64,000 bases of DNA from Pseudonocardia sp. TRM90224 (GTDB lineage Bacteria; Actinomycetota; Actinomycetes; Mycobacteriales; Pseudonocardiaceae), in assembly GCF_021245725.1 (NCBI RefSeq), contig NZ_JAJGSX010000031.1:40957-104956 (forward strand). Reading direction: 5' to 3'. Positions within the stretch are counted from its first letter, which is position 1, and every line of letters starts with the position of its first letter. This document shows positions 1 through 7,819 of the stretch, one piece after another. Under the pieces are notes generated by a model that ran no database searches, was not told the DNA's origin, and was given only the letters and a program-made list of their open reading frames with translations. The translations under genes were made by a program, and so were the position numbers.

Positions 1-316
1 CACCGTCGTCGACCCGCGCTGGATCGCACCCATCGACCACGCGCTCGTGGAGCTCGCGGCGGCGCACGACCTCGCGCTCGCCGTCGAGGACACCGTGGCG
101 ACGGGCTCGACCGGTGCCCGGCTCGCGCACGCGCTGGCCACGGTCGGCGCCGGCACGAGGGCGCTGCCGCTGGCCCTGCCCCGCCGGTTCCTCACCCACG
201 GCTCGCGCGGCGGCATGCTCGCCGCGCACGGGCTCGACTCCGTCGGGATCGCGGCGGCCGTCCTGAAGCAGCTCGAACACCCGGTCCGGTCCGAACCGGC
301 GAAGGAGACGTCATGA
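1..316 (+). CDS. dxs: 1-deoxy-D-xylulose-5-phosphate synthase, C-terminal part (5' end outside window)
   Basis: The frame is open from base 2 and encodes the last ~104 residues of a Dxs protein, including the transketolase C-terminal domain: VVDPRWIAPID near the start, VEDTVATGSTGARL, and FLTHGSRGGMLAAHGLD near the end. Dxs condenses pyruvate and glyceraldehyde 3-phosphate in the first MEP-pathway step, using thiamine diphosphate; the cofactor-binding domains lie upstream of the window. Its TGA overlaps the ispG ATG (ATGA), so the two genes are translationally coupled. In Streptomyces a dxs-ispG pair occurs in the hopanoid locus; whether this is that locus cannot be decided here. Confidence 0.9.
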   Translation, partial: TVVDPRWIAPIDHALVELAAAHDLALAVEDTVATGSTGARLAHALATVGAGTRALPLALPRRFLTHGSRGGMLAAHGLDSVGIAAAVLKQLEHPVRSEPAKETS

Positions 317-1470
317 CCACCGTCGAGCTCGGCATGCCCGAACCCGCGTCGCAGGTCGCGCCACGGCGCGGCAGCCGCCGCATCCAGCTCGGATCGGTGC
401 CCGTCGGCGGCGACGCCCCCGTCTCCGTGCAGTCGATGACCACCACGCTGACAGCCGACATCGACGCCACCCTGCAGCAGATCGCCGAGCTGACCGCGGC
501 CGGCTGCCAGATCGTGCGGGTCGCGGTGCCGTCGCAGGACGACGCCGCGGCGCTGCCGGCCATCGCGGCGAAGTCGCCGATCCCGGTGGTCGCCGACATC
601 CACTTCCAGCCGAAGTACGTCTTCGCGGCGATCGACGCGGGGTGCGCCGGCGTGCGCGTGAACCCCGGCAACATCAAGCGGTTCGACGACCGGGTCGGGG
701 AGATCGCACAAGCCGCCGCCGCGGCGTCGATCCCGATCCGGATCGGGGTCAACGCCGGATCGCTCGACGCGCGGTTGCTGAAGAAGCACGGCAAGGCGAC
801 GCCGGCGGCGCTGGTGGAGTCGGCGCTGTGGGAAGCGTCGCTCTTCGAGGAACACGGCTTCACCGATCTGAAGATCTCGGTGAAGCACCACGACCCCATG
901 GTGATGGTCGACGCCTACCGGCAGCTCGCCGCGGCGTGCGACTACCCGCTGCACCTCGGCGTCACCGAGGCCGGTCCGGCGTTCCAGGGGACGATCAAGT
1001 CGTCGGTCGCGTTCGGGGTGCTGCTCGCCGACGGGATCGGCGACACGATCAGGGTGTCGCTGTCGGCCCCTCCGGTCGAGGAGGTGAAGGTCGGCAGCCA
1101 GATCCTCGAGTCGCTCGGGTTGCGACCGCGCCGGCTCGAGATCGTGTCCTGCCCGTCGTGCGGGCGGGCCCAGGTCGACGTGTACCGGCTCACCGATCAG
1201 GTGACCGCGGCGCTGGACGGGTTCCCGGTGCCGCTTCGGGTGGCTGTCATGGGATGTGTGGTGAACGGCCCCGGCGAGGCCCGTGAGGCGGATCTGGGCG
1301 TTGCGTCCGGCAACGGGAAGGGCACGATCTTCGTCAAGGGCGAAGTGGTGCGCACCGTGCCCGAGTCGCAGATCGTCGAAGCGCTGATCGACGAGGCCAA
1401 CACGATCGCCGCGGCCATGCAATCGGCCGGGGAATCGGACGAGGACGGGGACGGGGACACCGGCGGCTGA
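313..1470 (+). CDS. ispG: 4-hydroxy-3-methylbut-2-en-1-yl diphosphate synthase (flavodoxin)
   Basis: A 385-residue IspG (GcpE), normal length for the bacterial form. It reductively converts MEcPP to HMBPP with a [4Fe-4S] cluster. The cluster ligands are visible as Cys280 and Cys283 (CPSCGR) and Cys315 (MGCVVNGPGEA), followed by the conserved Glu322. The N-terminal TIM-barrel carries RIQLGSVPVGGDAPVSVQSMT and VVADIHFQPKY. The start is fixed by the ATGA overlap with dxs. The short acidic C-terminal tail (DEDGDGDTGG) is not part of the conserved core. Probably a pathway-dedicated copy, because housekeeping ispG in actinobacteria usually sits next to dxr; that part is inference. Confidence 0.96.
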   Translation: MTTVELGMPEPASQVAPRRGSRRIQLGSVPVGGDAPVSVQSMTTTLTADIDATLQQIAELTAAGCQIVRVAVPSQDDAAALPAIAAKSPIPVVADIHFQPKYVFAAIDAGCAGVRVNPGNIKRFDDRVGEIAQAAAAASIPIRIGVNAGSLDARLLKKHGKATPAALVESALWEASLFEEHGFTDLKISVKHHDPMVMVDAYRQLAAACDYPLHLGVTEAGPAFQGTIKSSVAFGVLLADGIGDTIRVSLSAPPVEEVKVGSQILESLGLRPRRLEIVSCPSCGRAQVDVYRLTDQVTAALDGFPVPLRVAVMGCVVNGPGEAREADLGVASGNGKGTIFVKGEVVRTVPESQIVEALIDEANTIAAAMQSAGESDEDGDGDTGG

Positions 1471-1476
1471 GACCCG

Positions 1477-2823
1477 TCAGGCGCTGCGGCGGATCGAGAC
1501 GCTCGCCGCGGTGTGGCGCAGTCGCTTGACCGGGGGGTGGTGCTGGTGCGGGAGCACCAGCGCGTGCATGGTCGCGAGCGCGGAGTCGGCCCGCTTCGAA
1601 CTGATGTGCTGGTAGTCGTCGAGGAACAGCATCCACGTATCGCACGCGGCGTCGAGGTTGCCGCCGGCCAGCTGCAGCTCGGCGAGCCTGGCCCGCAGGA
1701 TGGCGCGGGAGCGGCGCTCGGTGGTCGGCCGGTGCCGCAACGAGACCTGCAGCGCGCTGACCGCCGCCTGCCGATCGCCGAGGAACGCCGCGACCGCGGC
1801 GTGCTGGTGTGCGAGCGAACCAGCGTGGTAAGCGCCGATCGGCGCGTTCTCGGCGCCGGTCTGATCCAGCTGACGTTCGGCCATGGCGAGGTCGCCCAGC
1901 GCGCGGCGCCCGTCGCCGACGGCCGCATGAGCTACGGCCAGCTGCCCGTAGAGGAACGCCTGTACCCGCGGCTCGTCCGGCGGCGAGGCCACCGACCGGA
2001 CGGAGCGCTCGGCCAGGTCGACGGCTTCGGTGAGGTGGCCGAGGTAGCGGGCCTGGACGCTGAGCGCCCGCAGCGCGATGGCGTACCCCTTCCGGTCGCC
2101 GCTCGCGGTCGACAGGTTCGCACTGGTCAGGTAGAAGCGCTGGGCAAGCCCGTGCAGTCCCTCGTCGAAGCACATGAAGGCGTACAGGTAGGTGAGCTTC
2201 GCCGCGGCGGCGAGCATCCGGCGGCGCACCGTGCCGGGGGCATCGCCGGGCCGCCAGCGGGATATCGACGTGCCGAGGTACGCACCGAGAGCGGCCCGCG
2301 CGTGCCGTCCGCCGCGCATCGCGTCCGCCGCGGAGAACACCTCGCACAGCATGAGGGCGGCGTCGAGCTCGGACGCCGATCCAGGCGACGCCGCCCCGGT
2401 CTGCAGCGGGTCGCGCGGCGACTGCATCCAGTCCGGCACGCACAGCGCGTCGAGATGGTAGATGCTGCCGGCGAGCAGATCCGGCTCGGCGCCGGCCGGC
2501 GCCAGCACGTCCAGCCTGGCCAGCCCGCCGTCGGCTGGTTGGCCGTGCTCATCGGGCTGCGCCCCGCCGAGGCCGGTCTCCTCGACCGTCACGGGCCTGG
2601 AGAGTTGCCGCGTGAAGGTCTCCGCGACGAGTGCCGGCACGGGCGCACGGGGATGCATACCGGACAACCAGTGGGTAATGGACGAACGCGAGTACGAGAG
2701 CGACAACCCCGCCTCTCGGCCGGCGTTGTTGATCTCACGGGCCAATGCGCCATTCGTGAGCCTGCTTTCCGCGAGCAGCGAACGGAGCTTGTGGTTCGGT
2801 ACATGCGGACGAGCTGCGCCCAT
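1477..2823 (-). CDS. HTH-type transcriptional regulator with TPR-like C-terminus
   Basis: A 448-residue protein of the large actinomycete class with a short N-terminal XRE-like DNA-binding region (roughly residues 8-80; LRSLLAESRLTNGALAREIN, SYSRSSITHWLSGMHP). A long alpha-helical region rich in alanine follows and looks like tetratricopeptide repeats (LGHLTEAVDLAERSVR, AVGDGRRALGDLAMAERQLD). Such proteins usually act as local regulators, often beside secondary-metabolism genes. It converges with ispG (6 bp gap) and is transcribed away from the IspH-like gene across 430 bp. Start at ATG 2823. The target is unknown. Confidence 0.8.
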   Translation of the reverse strand: MGAARPHVPNHKLRSLLAESRLTNGALAREINNAGREAGLSLSYSRSSITHWLSGMHPRAPVPALVAETFTRQLSRPVTVEETGLGGAQPDEHGQPADGGLARLDVLAPAGAEPDLLAGSIYHLDALCVPDWMQSPRDPLQTGAASPGSASELDAALMLCEVFSAADAMRGGRHARAALGAYLGTSISRWRPGDAPGTVRRRMLAAAAKLTYLYAFMCFDEGLHGLAQRFYLTSANLSTASGDRKGYAIALRALSVQARYLGHLTEAVDLAERSVRSVASPPDEPRVQAFLYGQLAVAHAAVGDGRRALGDLAMAERQLDQTGAENAPIGAYHAGSLAHQHAAVAAFLGDRQAAVSALQVSLRHRPTTERRSRAILRARLAELQLAGGNLDAACDTWMLFLDDYQHISSKRADSALATMHALVLPHQHHPPVKRLRHTAASVSIRRSA

Positions 2824-3253
2824 GACTCCCTCTCGGACGACCAGTCAGCGGATGCGGTATTCATCGTCCCGACTCGACAACTGCGACGGAAGCGGCCGAT
2901 CGAGTCGCTGAATTAGGTCGCGTACAGCACTGAGTAGTCGTCCGAGTGCGTCGGTACACCACTCGCCGCGGCTGATCAAGTGGCCCGTGCCGCGAGACCG
3001 TTTCGTCCGTCACCGTGTTGCACACACCCATCCCCCGATCACACTGAGCGACTGTCCGCAATGCACTCCGGCCGCCGGCGACGCCTTTTGTCGTCCGTTC
3101 GAGCAATGCCGGGACCAACCCCGTCCGAGGGCGTCACGGAACGAAGTAGATCTGCCCACTTGCAATCATGAGTGGTAGCGTCTCGACGAAAGCGTCCCGA
3201 GATTCTCCCTGCTCGGATGCGCGCAGGGCACCCACCGTGGATCTGGGGGTTCG
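2824..3253. other. Intergenic region between divergent regulator and IspH-like gene
   Basis: 430 bp without a convincing gene. It must hold both divergent promoters. A perfect 10-bp inverted repeat (CTCGGACGAC at 2832-2841, GTCGTCCGAG at 2937-2946) lies near the regulator start and could be an autoregulatory site. Short open frames here lack ribosome binding sites and codon bias. Confidence 0.4.
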
Positions 3254-4312
3254 GTGAACCGGACAGTGGAATGCAGGCGATTCGCGACGAGCGGCGTCGC
3301 CCCCGGCGTCTTGGTGGTGGCGCCGTTCCGTCACCCGGACCGCGGAACGGTGCGATTCCCCACGGCCTCGGCAGTGGCCGCTGACCTGCGGCGACGCGGC
3401 CGGCGCGAGGTACGGGAGCAGTGCGCGGCGATGCTCTGCGGGCCCCGGCAGTCCAGCGGATGGGTCTTCACAGCGTCCTATCTGGACCGGACCGGACAGG
3501 CTGTCGGCATGGGCATCGGCGTCCACCGGGCCGACACCGCCGGCGTCGCCATGGCGCAGCAGGTGATCGAATCCTGGCGGTCGGCGTGGCGCACCCGCAG
3601 GGCCGTGGTCGCCCCCGACGGCGCCTGCTCGGGAAGCGGGTCGTGCCCGCACGTCGAGATGGCGCAGGCACAGCTCGACGTCTTCACGCAGCGTGGTGAT
3701 CATGCGGTGGTGATCGGCGGACAGGGACCGGACCGGGTCGGGACGACGTCGGTCGGCTCCGTGCGCGCGGTCGCCGAGCTCACGGCCGACCCCGATCGGC
3801 TGGCCTATCTGGTGCAACCCGGATTCGTCGCGGAGGACGCCGCTCCCATCGTCGCGGCCCTGCGATCGCGCTTTCCCCACATCCGTGGCGCCCATCCCGA
3901 CAACATCTGCTACGGGCCGTCCGATCGGCGGCTTTCGTTGCGAATTCTGGCCTCGACCTGCGACATCGTTCTCGTTGTCGGCACCGGCCGGCGCGCCGGC
4001 CCACCCGACCCGGACGTCACGGCGATGCCGGGATGGGCGGTGATCCACGAGATCACCGACGCGAGCGAACTGCAACCCGAATGGCTCAAACCCGCCGAAA
4101 GCGTCGGAGTCGTCGCCAGGGCGGGGTCGGACGCCGGCGTGATCCAGCAGGTCGTCGACTCCCTTTCCGGTCTCGGCCCGCTTTCCGTGGCGCGCCGTGG
4201 CGTCGTCACCGAACTGGTGGCCGGACCACTCAGCCGTCATCATCTGCACATCGGGGCAGTGCCGGCGCCCACTTCGGAGACTCTCCTGGAATTTGCAACA
4301 GCACCTAGTTGA
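3254..4312 (+). CDS. IspH/LytB-like protein lacking key catalytic residues
   Basis: 352 residues with the IspH fold signature spread along the protein: CPHVEMAQ at 121-128 (IspH: CPLVTKVH), VVIGGQGPDRVGTTSVG, RFPHIRGAHPDNICY (IspH DICYATQNRQ), DIVLVVGTGRRAG (IspH VVGSxNSSN) and VGVVARAGSDAGVIQQVVDSL. Only two of the three cluster cysteines remain (Cys121, Cys209); the N-terminal GPRGFCAGV motif is replaced by APFRHPDRG. The catalytic Glu of the VEGT motif and the substrate-binding SxN motif are also changed. It is therefore unlikely to reduce HMBPP as IspH does. GTG start at 3254 with a GGGGG stretch just upstream. Closeness to dxs-ispG suggests an isoprenoid-related role. Confidence 0.75.
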   Translation: MNRTVECRRFATSGVAPGVLVVAPFRHPDRGTVRFPTASAVAADLRRRGRREVREQCAAMLCGPRQSSGWVFTASYLDRTGQAVGMGIGVHRADTAGVAMAQQVIESWRSAWRTRRAVVAPDGACSGSGSCPHVEMAQAQLDVFTQRGDHAVVIGGQGPDRVGTTSVGSVRAVAELTADPDRLAYLVQPGFVAEDAAPIVAALRSRFPHIRGAHPDNICYGPSDRRLSLRILASTCDIVLVVGTGRRAGPPDPDVTAMPGWAVIHEITDASELQPEWLKPAESVGVVARAGSDAGVIQQVVDSLSGLGPLSVARRGVVTELVAGPLSRHHLHIGAVPAPTSETLLEFATAPS

Positions 4313-4462
4313 ACAATTCGTTGCTTTTAACCCTTTTTCGGGGTACCGGCAACCACCAGCGGGATGCGCGACACGCAGACCTCCGCGGAGGTCGACCAAA
4401 GTCGGCGCGGGATCCGTCATCGGTCGGATGCGCGGCACGCGACGATCCCGGAAGATGGCGCG
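4313..4462. other. Gap with 16-bp perfect palindrome
   Basis: 150 bp between the IspH-like gene and the histidine kinase. It contains the perfect palindrome GACCTCCGCGGAGGTC at about 4378-4393, a candidate operator or part of the kinase promoter. The kinase frame stays open back to 4364, so a longer N-terminus cannot be fully excluded. Confidence 0.3.
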
Positions 4463-5707
4463 GTGAGCGCACGGGCGGGCAGCGCAGGGGCGGGCAGCGC
4501 AGGGGCCGGCGCAGAGCGGCTCGGTCCGTGGCAGCAGGGCTGGCGGCTGCTGGCGGCCGCCGCGATCGGCGCCGTGAGCTGGCTGTCGACCGCGGCGCAG
4601 CTGCCGGAGGGCACAACGGGGGACGCCGTCGACTGGCTGATCACCGGCGACCCGATCGTGGGCGTCGTCTGCCTCGTCGTGGTTGCGTGGCGTCGGCGCT
4701 ATCCGATCAGCATCGCGGTCGTGGTGGTGGTCATCTCCACGTTCTCGACGCTGGGCAGTGGGGCGGCGCTGCTGGCCATCTGCTCGCTCGCCACCCGCCG
4801 GCGCCCGGTCGAGACCGGCGTCGTCGCGCTGGCCTGCCTGGTATCCGCCGTGACCGCCTCCGGCTTCTACCCCCAGCGGGACGGGCCGGCCCCGCTGTGG
4901 CTGACAATCGCGATCGCCACGCTCGTGATCGGAATCGCCGTCGCGGTCGGGTTCGCGGTCGGGGCCCGGAGGCAGGAGCTGCGGTCGCTGCGCCAGCGTG
5001 CCGAGATCGCGGAACGGGAGCAGGCGGCGCGCGCGACCGAGGCCCGGATCACCGAGCGGCACCGGATCGCGCGCGAGATGCACGACGTGCTCGCGCACCG
5101 GGTCTCGCTGGTCGCCATGCAGGCCGGGGTGCTCGGCTATCGCCACGACCTCCCGGCAGAGCAGGTCTCGGCGCTCGCCCGTGGGGTTGCCGACGGCGCC
5201 CACCAGGCCCTCGAGGAGCTCCGTGACGTGCTCGGGGTGCTGCGGGCCAACCCCGAGGATCCCGAACCGCCGCAGCCGTCGCTCGCCGGTGTCCCCGCGC
5301 TCGTCGCCGACGCGAGGGCGATCGGGTTGGACGTGACACTGGAAGGGTCCGCAGTGCACGGATTTGCACTGGACGGATCTGCGGGCGAGCCGCCCGATCT
5401 CATGGCGCGCACGGCCTACCGGATCGTCCAGGAGGGCCTGACCAACGCGGGCAAGCACGCCCCCGGAGCGCGGGTGCGGGTCACGGTCGACGGCGCGGCC
5501 GGGACGGGGTTGCACGTCGCGGTGCGCGACTCCGGCGGGTCGCAGGCGTTCCGCCCACCGCCGGAATCCGGGTTCGGGCTGGTCGGACTCGCCGAGCGGG
5601 TCGCACTGACCGGCGGCGAGCTGCTGCACGGGCCTGCGGCGGGCGGCGGCTTCGCGCTCACCGCGCGGCTGCCATGGCCCGCGCGTCCCGCCGGGGCGGA
5701 CACCTGA
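4463..5707 (+). CDS. Two-component sensor histidine kinase (NarL/HisKA_3 class)
   Basis: 414 residues from GTG 4463. About four membrane segments fill the N-terminal 150 residues (VCLVVVAWRRRYPISIAVVV, LTIAIATLVIGIAVAVGFAV). A HisKA_3 dimerisation region follows with the phospho-accepting His207 in REMHDVLAHRVSLVAMQAG, then a HATPase domain (GLTNAGKHAPGARVRV; GFGLVGLAERVALTGGEL). It should phosphorylate the response regulator encoded next, whose ATG overlaps its TGA. An earlier in-frame ATG at 4364 exists, but the extra residues look non-homologous. The signal is unknown. Confidence 0.88.
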   Translation: MSARAGSAGAGSAGAGAERLGPWQQGWRLLAAAAIGAVSWLSTAAQLPEGTTGDAVDWLITGDPIVGVVCLVVVAWRRRYPISIAVVVVVISTFSTLGSGAALLAICSLATRRRPVETGVVALACLVSAVTASGFYPQRDGPAPLWLTIAIATLVIGIAVAVGFAVGARRQELRSLRQRAEIAEREQAARATEARITERHRIAREMHDVLAHRVSLVAMQAGVLGYRHDLPAEQVSALARGVADGAHQALEELRDVLGVLRANPEDPEPPQPSLAGVPALVADARAIGLDVTLEGSAVHGFALDGSAGEPPDLMARTAYRIVQEGLTNAGKHAPGARVRVTVDGAAGTGLHVAVRDSGGSQAFRPPPESGFGLVGLAERVALTGGELLHGPAAGGGFALTARLPWPARPAGADT

Positions 5708-6392
5708 TGTCGACCCCCACCCCCGCTTGCGCCCCGGTGCGGATCGTGATCGTCGACGACGACCAGCTGGTCCGGTTCGCGCTGCGGCTCGTCGTCGAGG
5801 GCGAGCGCGACATGGTCGTCGTCGGCGAGGCCGGCGACGGCGATGCCGCGATCGCCGTCGTGCGCGAGACGCGGCCCGACATCGTGCTGATGGACGTCCG
5901 GATGCCCAGCCGCGACGGGCTCAGCGCCACCGAGACGATCCTGGGCGAGCCGAACCCGCCACGGGTGCTGGTGCTGACGACGTTCGACTCCGACGAGACC
6001 GTGCTGCGCGCGCTGCGCGTCGGCGCGCTCGGGTTCGTGCTGAAGGACACGCCGCCGCCGCAGTTGCTGACCGCCGTGCGCTCGGTGGCCGCCGGCACGC
6101 CGTCGCTCTCGCCGTCGGCCGTGTCGCGGGTGGTCGCCGCGGCCTCGGGGCGAACGTCAGCGAGGCGCGTCGGAAGTCGCGCGACGCCGCTCGCCACCGG
6201 CTCTCGCCGCTGACCGAACGTGAGCTGGACACCGCGCGGGCGATCGCGGAAGGCTTGTCCAACGCCGAGATCGCCGGCAAGCTGCACGTCAGCGTCGCGA
6301 CCGTGAAGGCGCACACGAGCAGCCTGTTCATGAAGCTCGCGGTCGGCAACCGGGTGCAGATCGCACTGCTCGTCCGGGAGGCCGAAGGCTGA
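5707..6392 (+). pseudogene. NarL/LuxR-family response regulator, frameshifted between receiver and HTH
   Basis: ATG 5707 overlaps the kinase stop. The first frame gives a complete receiver domain (IVIVDDDQLVRFALR, phospho-Asp in IVLMDVRMPSRDG, Lys in FVLKDTPPP) and then runs through a non-homologous tail to TGA at 6213. The LuxR-type HTH (LSPLTERELDTARAIAEGLS, EIAGKLHVSVATVKAHTSSL) lies in another frame and ends at 6392. Joining them needs one extra base near 6145-6180, close to a GGGGCG run. Either the gene carries a 1-bp deletion or the sequence has an error. If real, the receiver would be made without its DNA-binding domain. Confidence 0.85.
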
Positions 6393-6399
6393 GTTTGAC

Positions 6400-6440
6400 G
6401 CAACTCGCTGGTTGCCTTATGGTCGCAACCTCATAGTTGC
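6400..6440. promoter_or_regulatory. Tandem operators GCAAC-N6-GTTGC
   Basis: Two perfect inverted repeats GCAAC-N6-GTTGC lie at 6400-6415 and 6425-6440, with starts 25 bp apart, between the response regulator stop and the AHSA1 start. The dyad size suits an ArsR-family dimer, and the ArsR gene is the second gene of this operon, so autoregulation is likely. Confidence 0.65.
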
Positions 6441-6463
6441 TACTACTTCGTGCAGAGGTCGCC

Positions 6464-6898
6464 ATGGCATTCCCCGACCGCATCGAGCGGACCGTCGAGA
6501 TCGAGAACACGCCGGACAAGGTGTGGAGCGCGCTCACCACGGCGGACGGGCTGGCCAGCTGGTTCGGCCACACCGCGACGATCGACCTGCGGCCCGGCGG
6601 GGCAGCCAGCATGTCGTGGCCGGACGGCGCCACCGTCAGCATGCGCGTGGAACGCGTCGAGGAGCCGACCGTCTTCGGGTTCACCTGGAACATCTACGGG
6701 CTGCCCGACGACGACCCGCGACGCACCTACGTCGAGTTCACGCTCGAACCCGCCGGCGCCGGCACGCGGCTGAGCGTCGTCGAGACCGGGTTCGCCCAGC
6801 TCCCCGCCGACGCGCACGACAAGGCGTTCGGCGGCAACGTCGACGGGTGGCAGAGGGAGCTGGACGAGCTCGTCGCGTACGTCAACGCCGTTGCCTGA
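6464..6898 (+). CDS. SRPBCC/AHSA1-domain protein
   Basis: 144 residues from ATG 6464, preceded by AGAGG at a good spacing; a TTG at 6437 in the same frame overlaps the operator and is less likely. The sequence follows the AHSA1 (START-like) pattern: RIERTVEIENTPDKVWSALT, LASWFGHTATIDLRPGG, and a C-terminal GWQRELDELVAYV. The family forms a hydrophobic cavity for unknown small ligands. It is typically encoded next to an ArsR-type repressor, as here, and the stress role often assumed for such pairs is not shown by the sequence. Confidence 0.85.
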   Translation: MAFPDRIERTVEIENTPDKVWSALTTADGLASWFGHTATIDLRPGGAASMSWPDGATVSMRVERVEEPTVFGFTWNIYGLPDDDPRRTYVEFTLEPAGAGTRLSVVETGFAQLPADAHDKAFGGNVDGWQRELDELVAYVNAVA

Positions 6899-6900
6899 CG

Positions 6901-7272
6901 ATGCCCGAGCCGATGCCCGAGCCGATGCAGGAGCCGAGGACCCAGCCGGAGATCGAGTGCGTCGCGGAGCAGGTCTTCGTCGCGCTCGCCGATCCCAGCC
7001 GGCGGACGCTGCTGGCCACCCTCGCGTCCGGCGGCCCCGCGACGGCGACCGACCTCGCCGATCGGCTGCCGATCACCCGGCAGGCGATCGCGAAGCACCT
7101 CGCGCTGCTGTCCGAGGCAGGGCTGGTGACCGCCGAGCCGGGTGAGCGGCGCCGCATCCGCTACCGGCTGCGGTCGGCCCCCATGCAGGTCGCCCAGCAG
7201 TTCCTCGCCGCGCTGGCCCGCGACTGGGACGGCCCGCTCGACGCGCTCAAGGAACGCCTGGGCCGCGCCTGA
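6901..7272 (+). CDS. ArsR-family transcriptional regulator
   Basis: 123 residues with a winged-helix ArsR domain: VFVALADPSRRTLLATLASG, TATDLADRLPITRQAIAKHL (recognition helix), LLSEAGLVTAEPGERRRIRY. No metal-binding CxC motif of the ArsR/SmtB sensors is seen, consistent with the AHSA1-linked (SdpR-like) subgroup. It lies 2 bp after the AHSA1 gene in one operon and probably binds the two repeats at 6400-6440. The N-terminus has an MPEP repeat, so starts at 6901, 6913 or 6925 are possible. A damaged copy of its 3' half occurs at 8063-8229. Confidence 0.88.
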   Translation: MPEPMPEPMQEPRTQPEIECVAEQVFVALADPSRRTLLATLASGGPATATDLADRLPITRQAIAKHLALLSEAGLVTAEPGERRRIRYRLRSAPMQVAQQFLAALARDWDGPLDALKERLGRA

Positions 7273-7276
7273 CCCC

Positions 7277-7333
7277 GAAGTTCCCCACCGTTTTGGGCAC
7301 TTGCGCGCGGATTCGGCGCGCAAGGGTCCCGCC
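7277..7333. repeat. Truncated copy of dispersed palindromic element
   Basis: Starts with the left arm TTCCCCACCGTTTTG shared with the other five copies in the window, and keeps the inner GCGCGC pairing. The right arm stops at GCAAGGGTCC, exactly where an IS630-like transposase fragment begins. The element was probably cut by that insertion. Confidence 0.6.
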
Positions 7334-7462
7334 GTGGAGTTCACCCACAAGACACCGGCGGTCAAGCGCCGCTCCTGGCTCAACCTGGTCGAACGCCGGT
7401 TCGGTGAGTTGACGACCAAGGAGATCCAAGGCAGCACGTACCGCGGCGCCCGGGCGATCTGA
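7334..7462 (+). pseudogene. IS630-family transposase C-terminal remnant
   Basis: About 42 codons ending at TGA 7462 encode VEFTHKTPAVKRRSWLNLV and then ERRFGELTTKEIQ. The SWLNLVERRFGELTTK stretch matches the C-terminal motif of IS630-type DDE transposases, which includes the catalytic Glu. No upstream transposase sequence or inverted repeats remain. It is a dead fragment. Confidence 0.6.
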
Positions 7463-7504
7463 CGACCTCACCGGAAGCGCGCACCGACCCCGTTCACCTG
7501 CTCC

Positions 7505-7534
7505 TTGTTAAGCAGTTCCCACAAATGCTAGCGT
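7505..7534 (+). promoter_or_regulatory. Possible promoter of Cys-rich peptide gene
   Basis: TTGTTA (7505-7510), an 18-bp spacer and TAGCGT (7529-7534), placed 39 bp upstream of the TTG start at 7573. TAGCGT resembles other -10 boxes in this window. Confidence 0.4.
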
Positions 7535-7572
7535 CGCTGACGATAAGCTGACTGATCCTCCGGGGAGGAATC

Positions 7573-7770
7573 TTGATCCGCGTCGTCGAGAAGGCATCTG
7601 ATCACATTCTGGCACTGTTCATTCCGCGCGCCACGGCGTCCGCCGCGGCACCCATGGGCGGCTGGTGGCGCTACTGCGATTGCATCCTCACCGAGCGGCT
7701 CGAGCAGTGGTGCGAGAACCTCGGCGGCCAGGTGTACTGCGGCAACTGCACCGTCGTCGGGCGCTGCTGA
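7573..7770 (+). CDS. Small Cys-rich peptide, possible secreted or RiPP-type precursor
   Basis: 65 residues from TTG 7573 behind a strong ribosome binding site GGGGAGGA (7562-7569). The N-terminal half is helical and Cys-free (RVVEKASDHILALFIPRA) and ends in ATASAAAP, which could be a cleavage region. The C-terminal half has six Cys and several Trp/Tyr (GGWWRYCDCI, EQWCENLGGQVYCGNC, GRC). The split into a plain leader and Cys-rich end looks like a bacteriocin or RiPP precursor, or a disulfide-bonded secreted peptide. No modification enzyme is adjacent; the window's LanB is 17.5 kb away and its precursors have unrelated leaders. No family is recognised. Confidence 0.55.
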   Translation: MIRVVEKASDHILALFIPRATASAAAPMGGWWRYCDCILTERLEQWCENLGGQVYCGNCTVVGRC

Positions 7771-7791
7771 GCAGGACGTTCACCACCCGCG

Positions 7792-7819
7792 GTGGGATCG
7801 GATGATCATCCGATCCCAC
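7792..7819. terminator. 28-bp perfect palindrome after the Cys-rich peptide gene
   Basis: The 28 bp at 7792-7819 equal their own reverse complement (GTGGGATCGGAT, central GATC, then ATCCGATCCCAC). They start 22 bp past the peptide stop codon. As RNA this gives a 12-bp stem with a 4-nt loop, a plausible actinobacterial terminator without a U-tract. A protein-binding site is the alternative. Confidence 0.5.

Noticed and set aside
2861..3118. Gene on the minus strand in the regulator gap
   Set aside because: No RBS or domain; probably promoter DNA.
3134..5629. An 831-codon open frame on the minus strand
   Set aside because: It lies antisense to the IspH-like and histidine kinase genes, has no recognisable domain and reflects high-GC codon structure.
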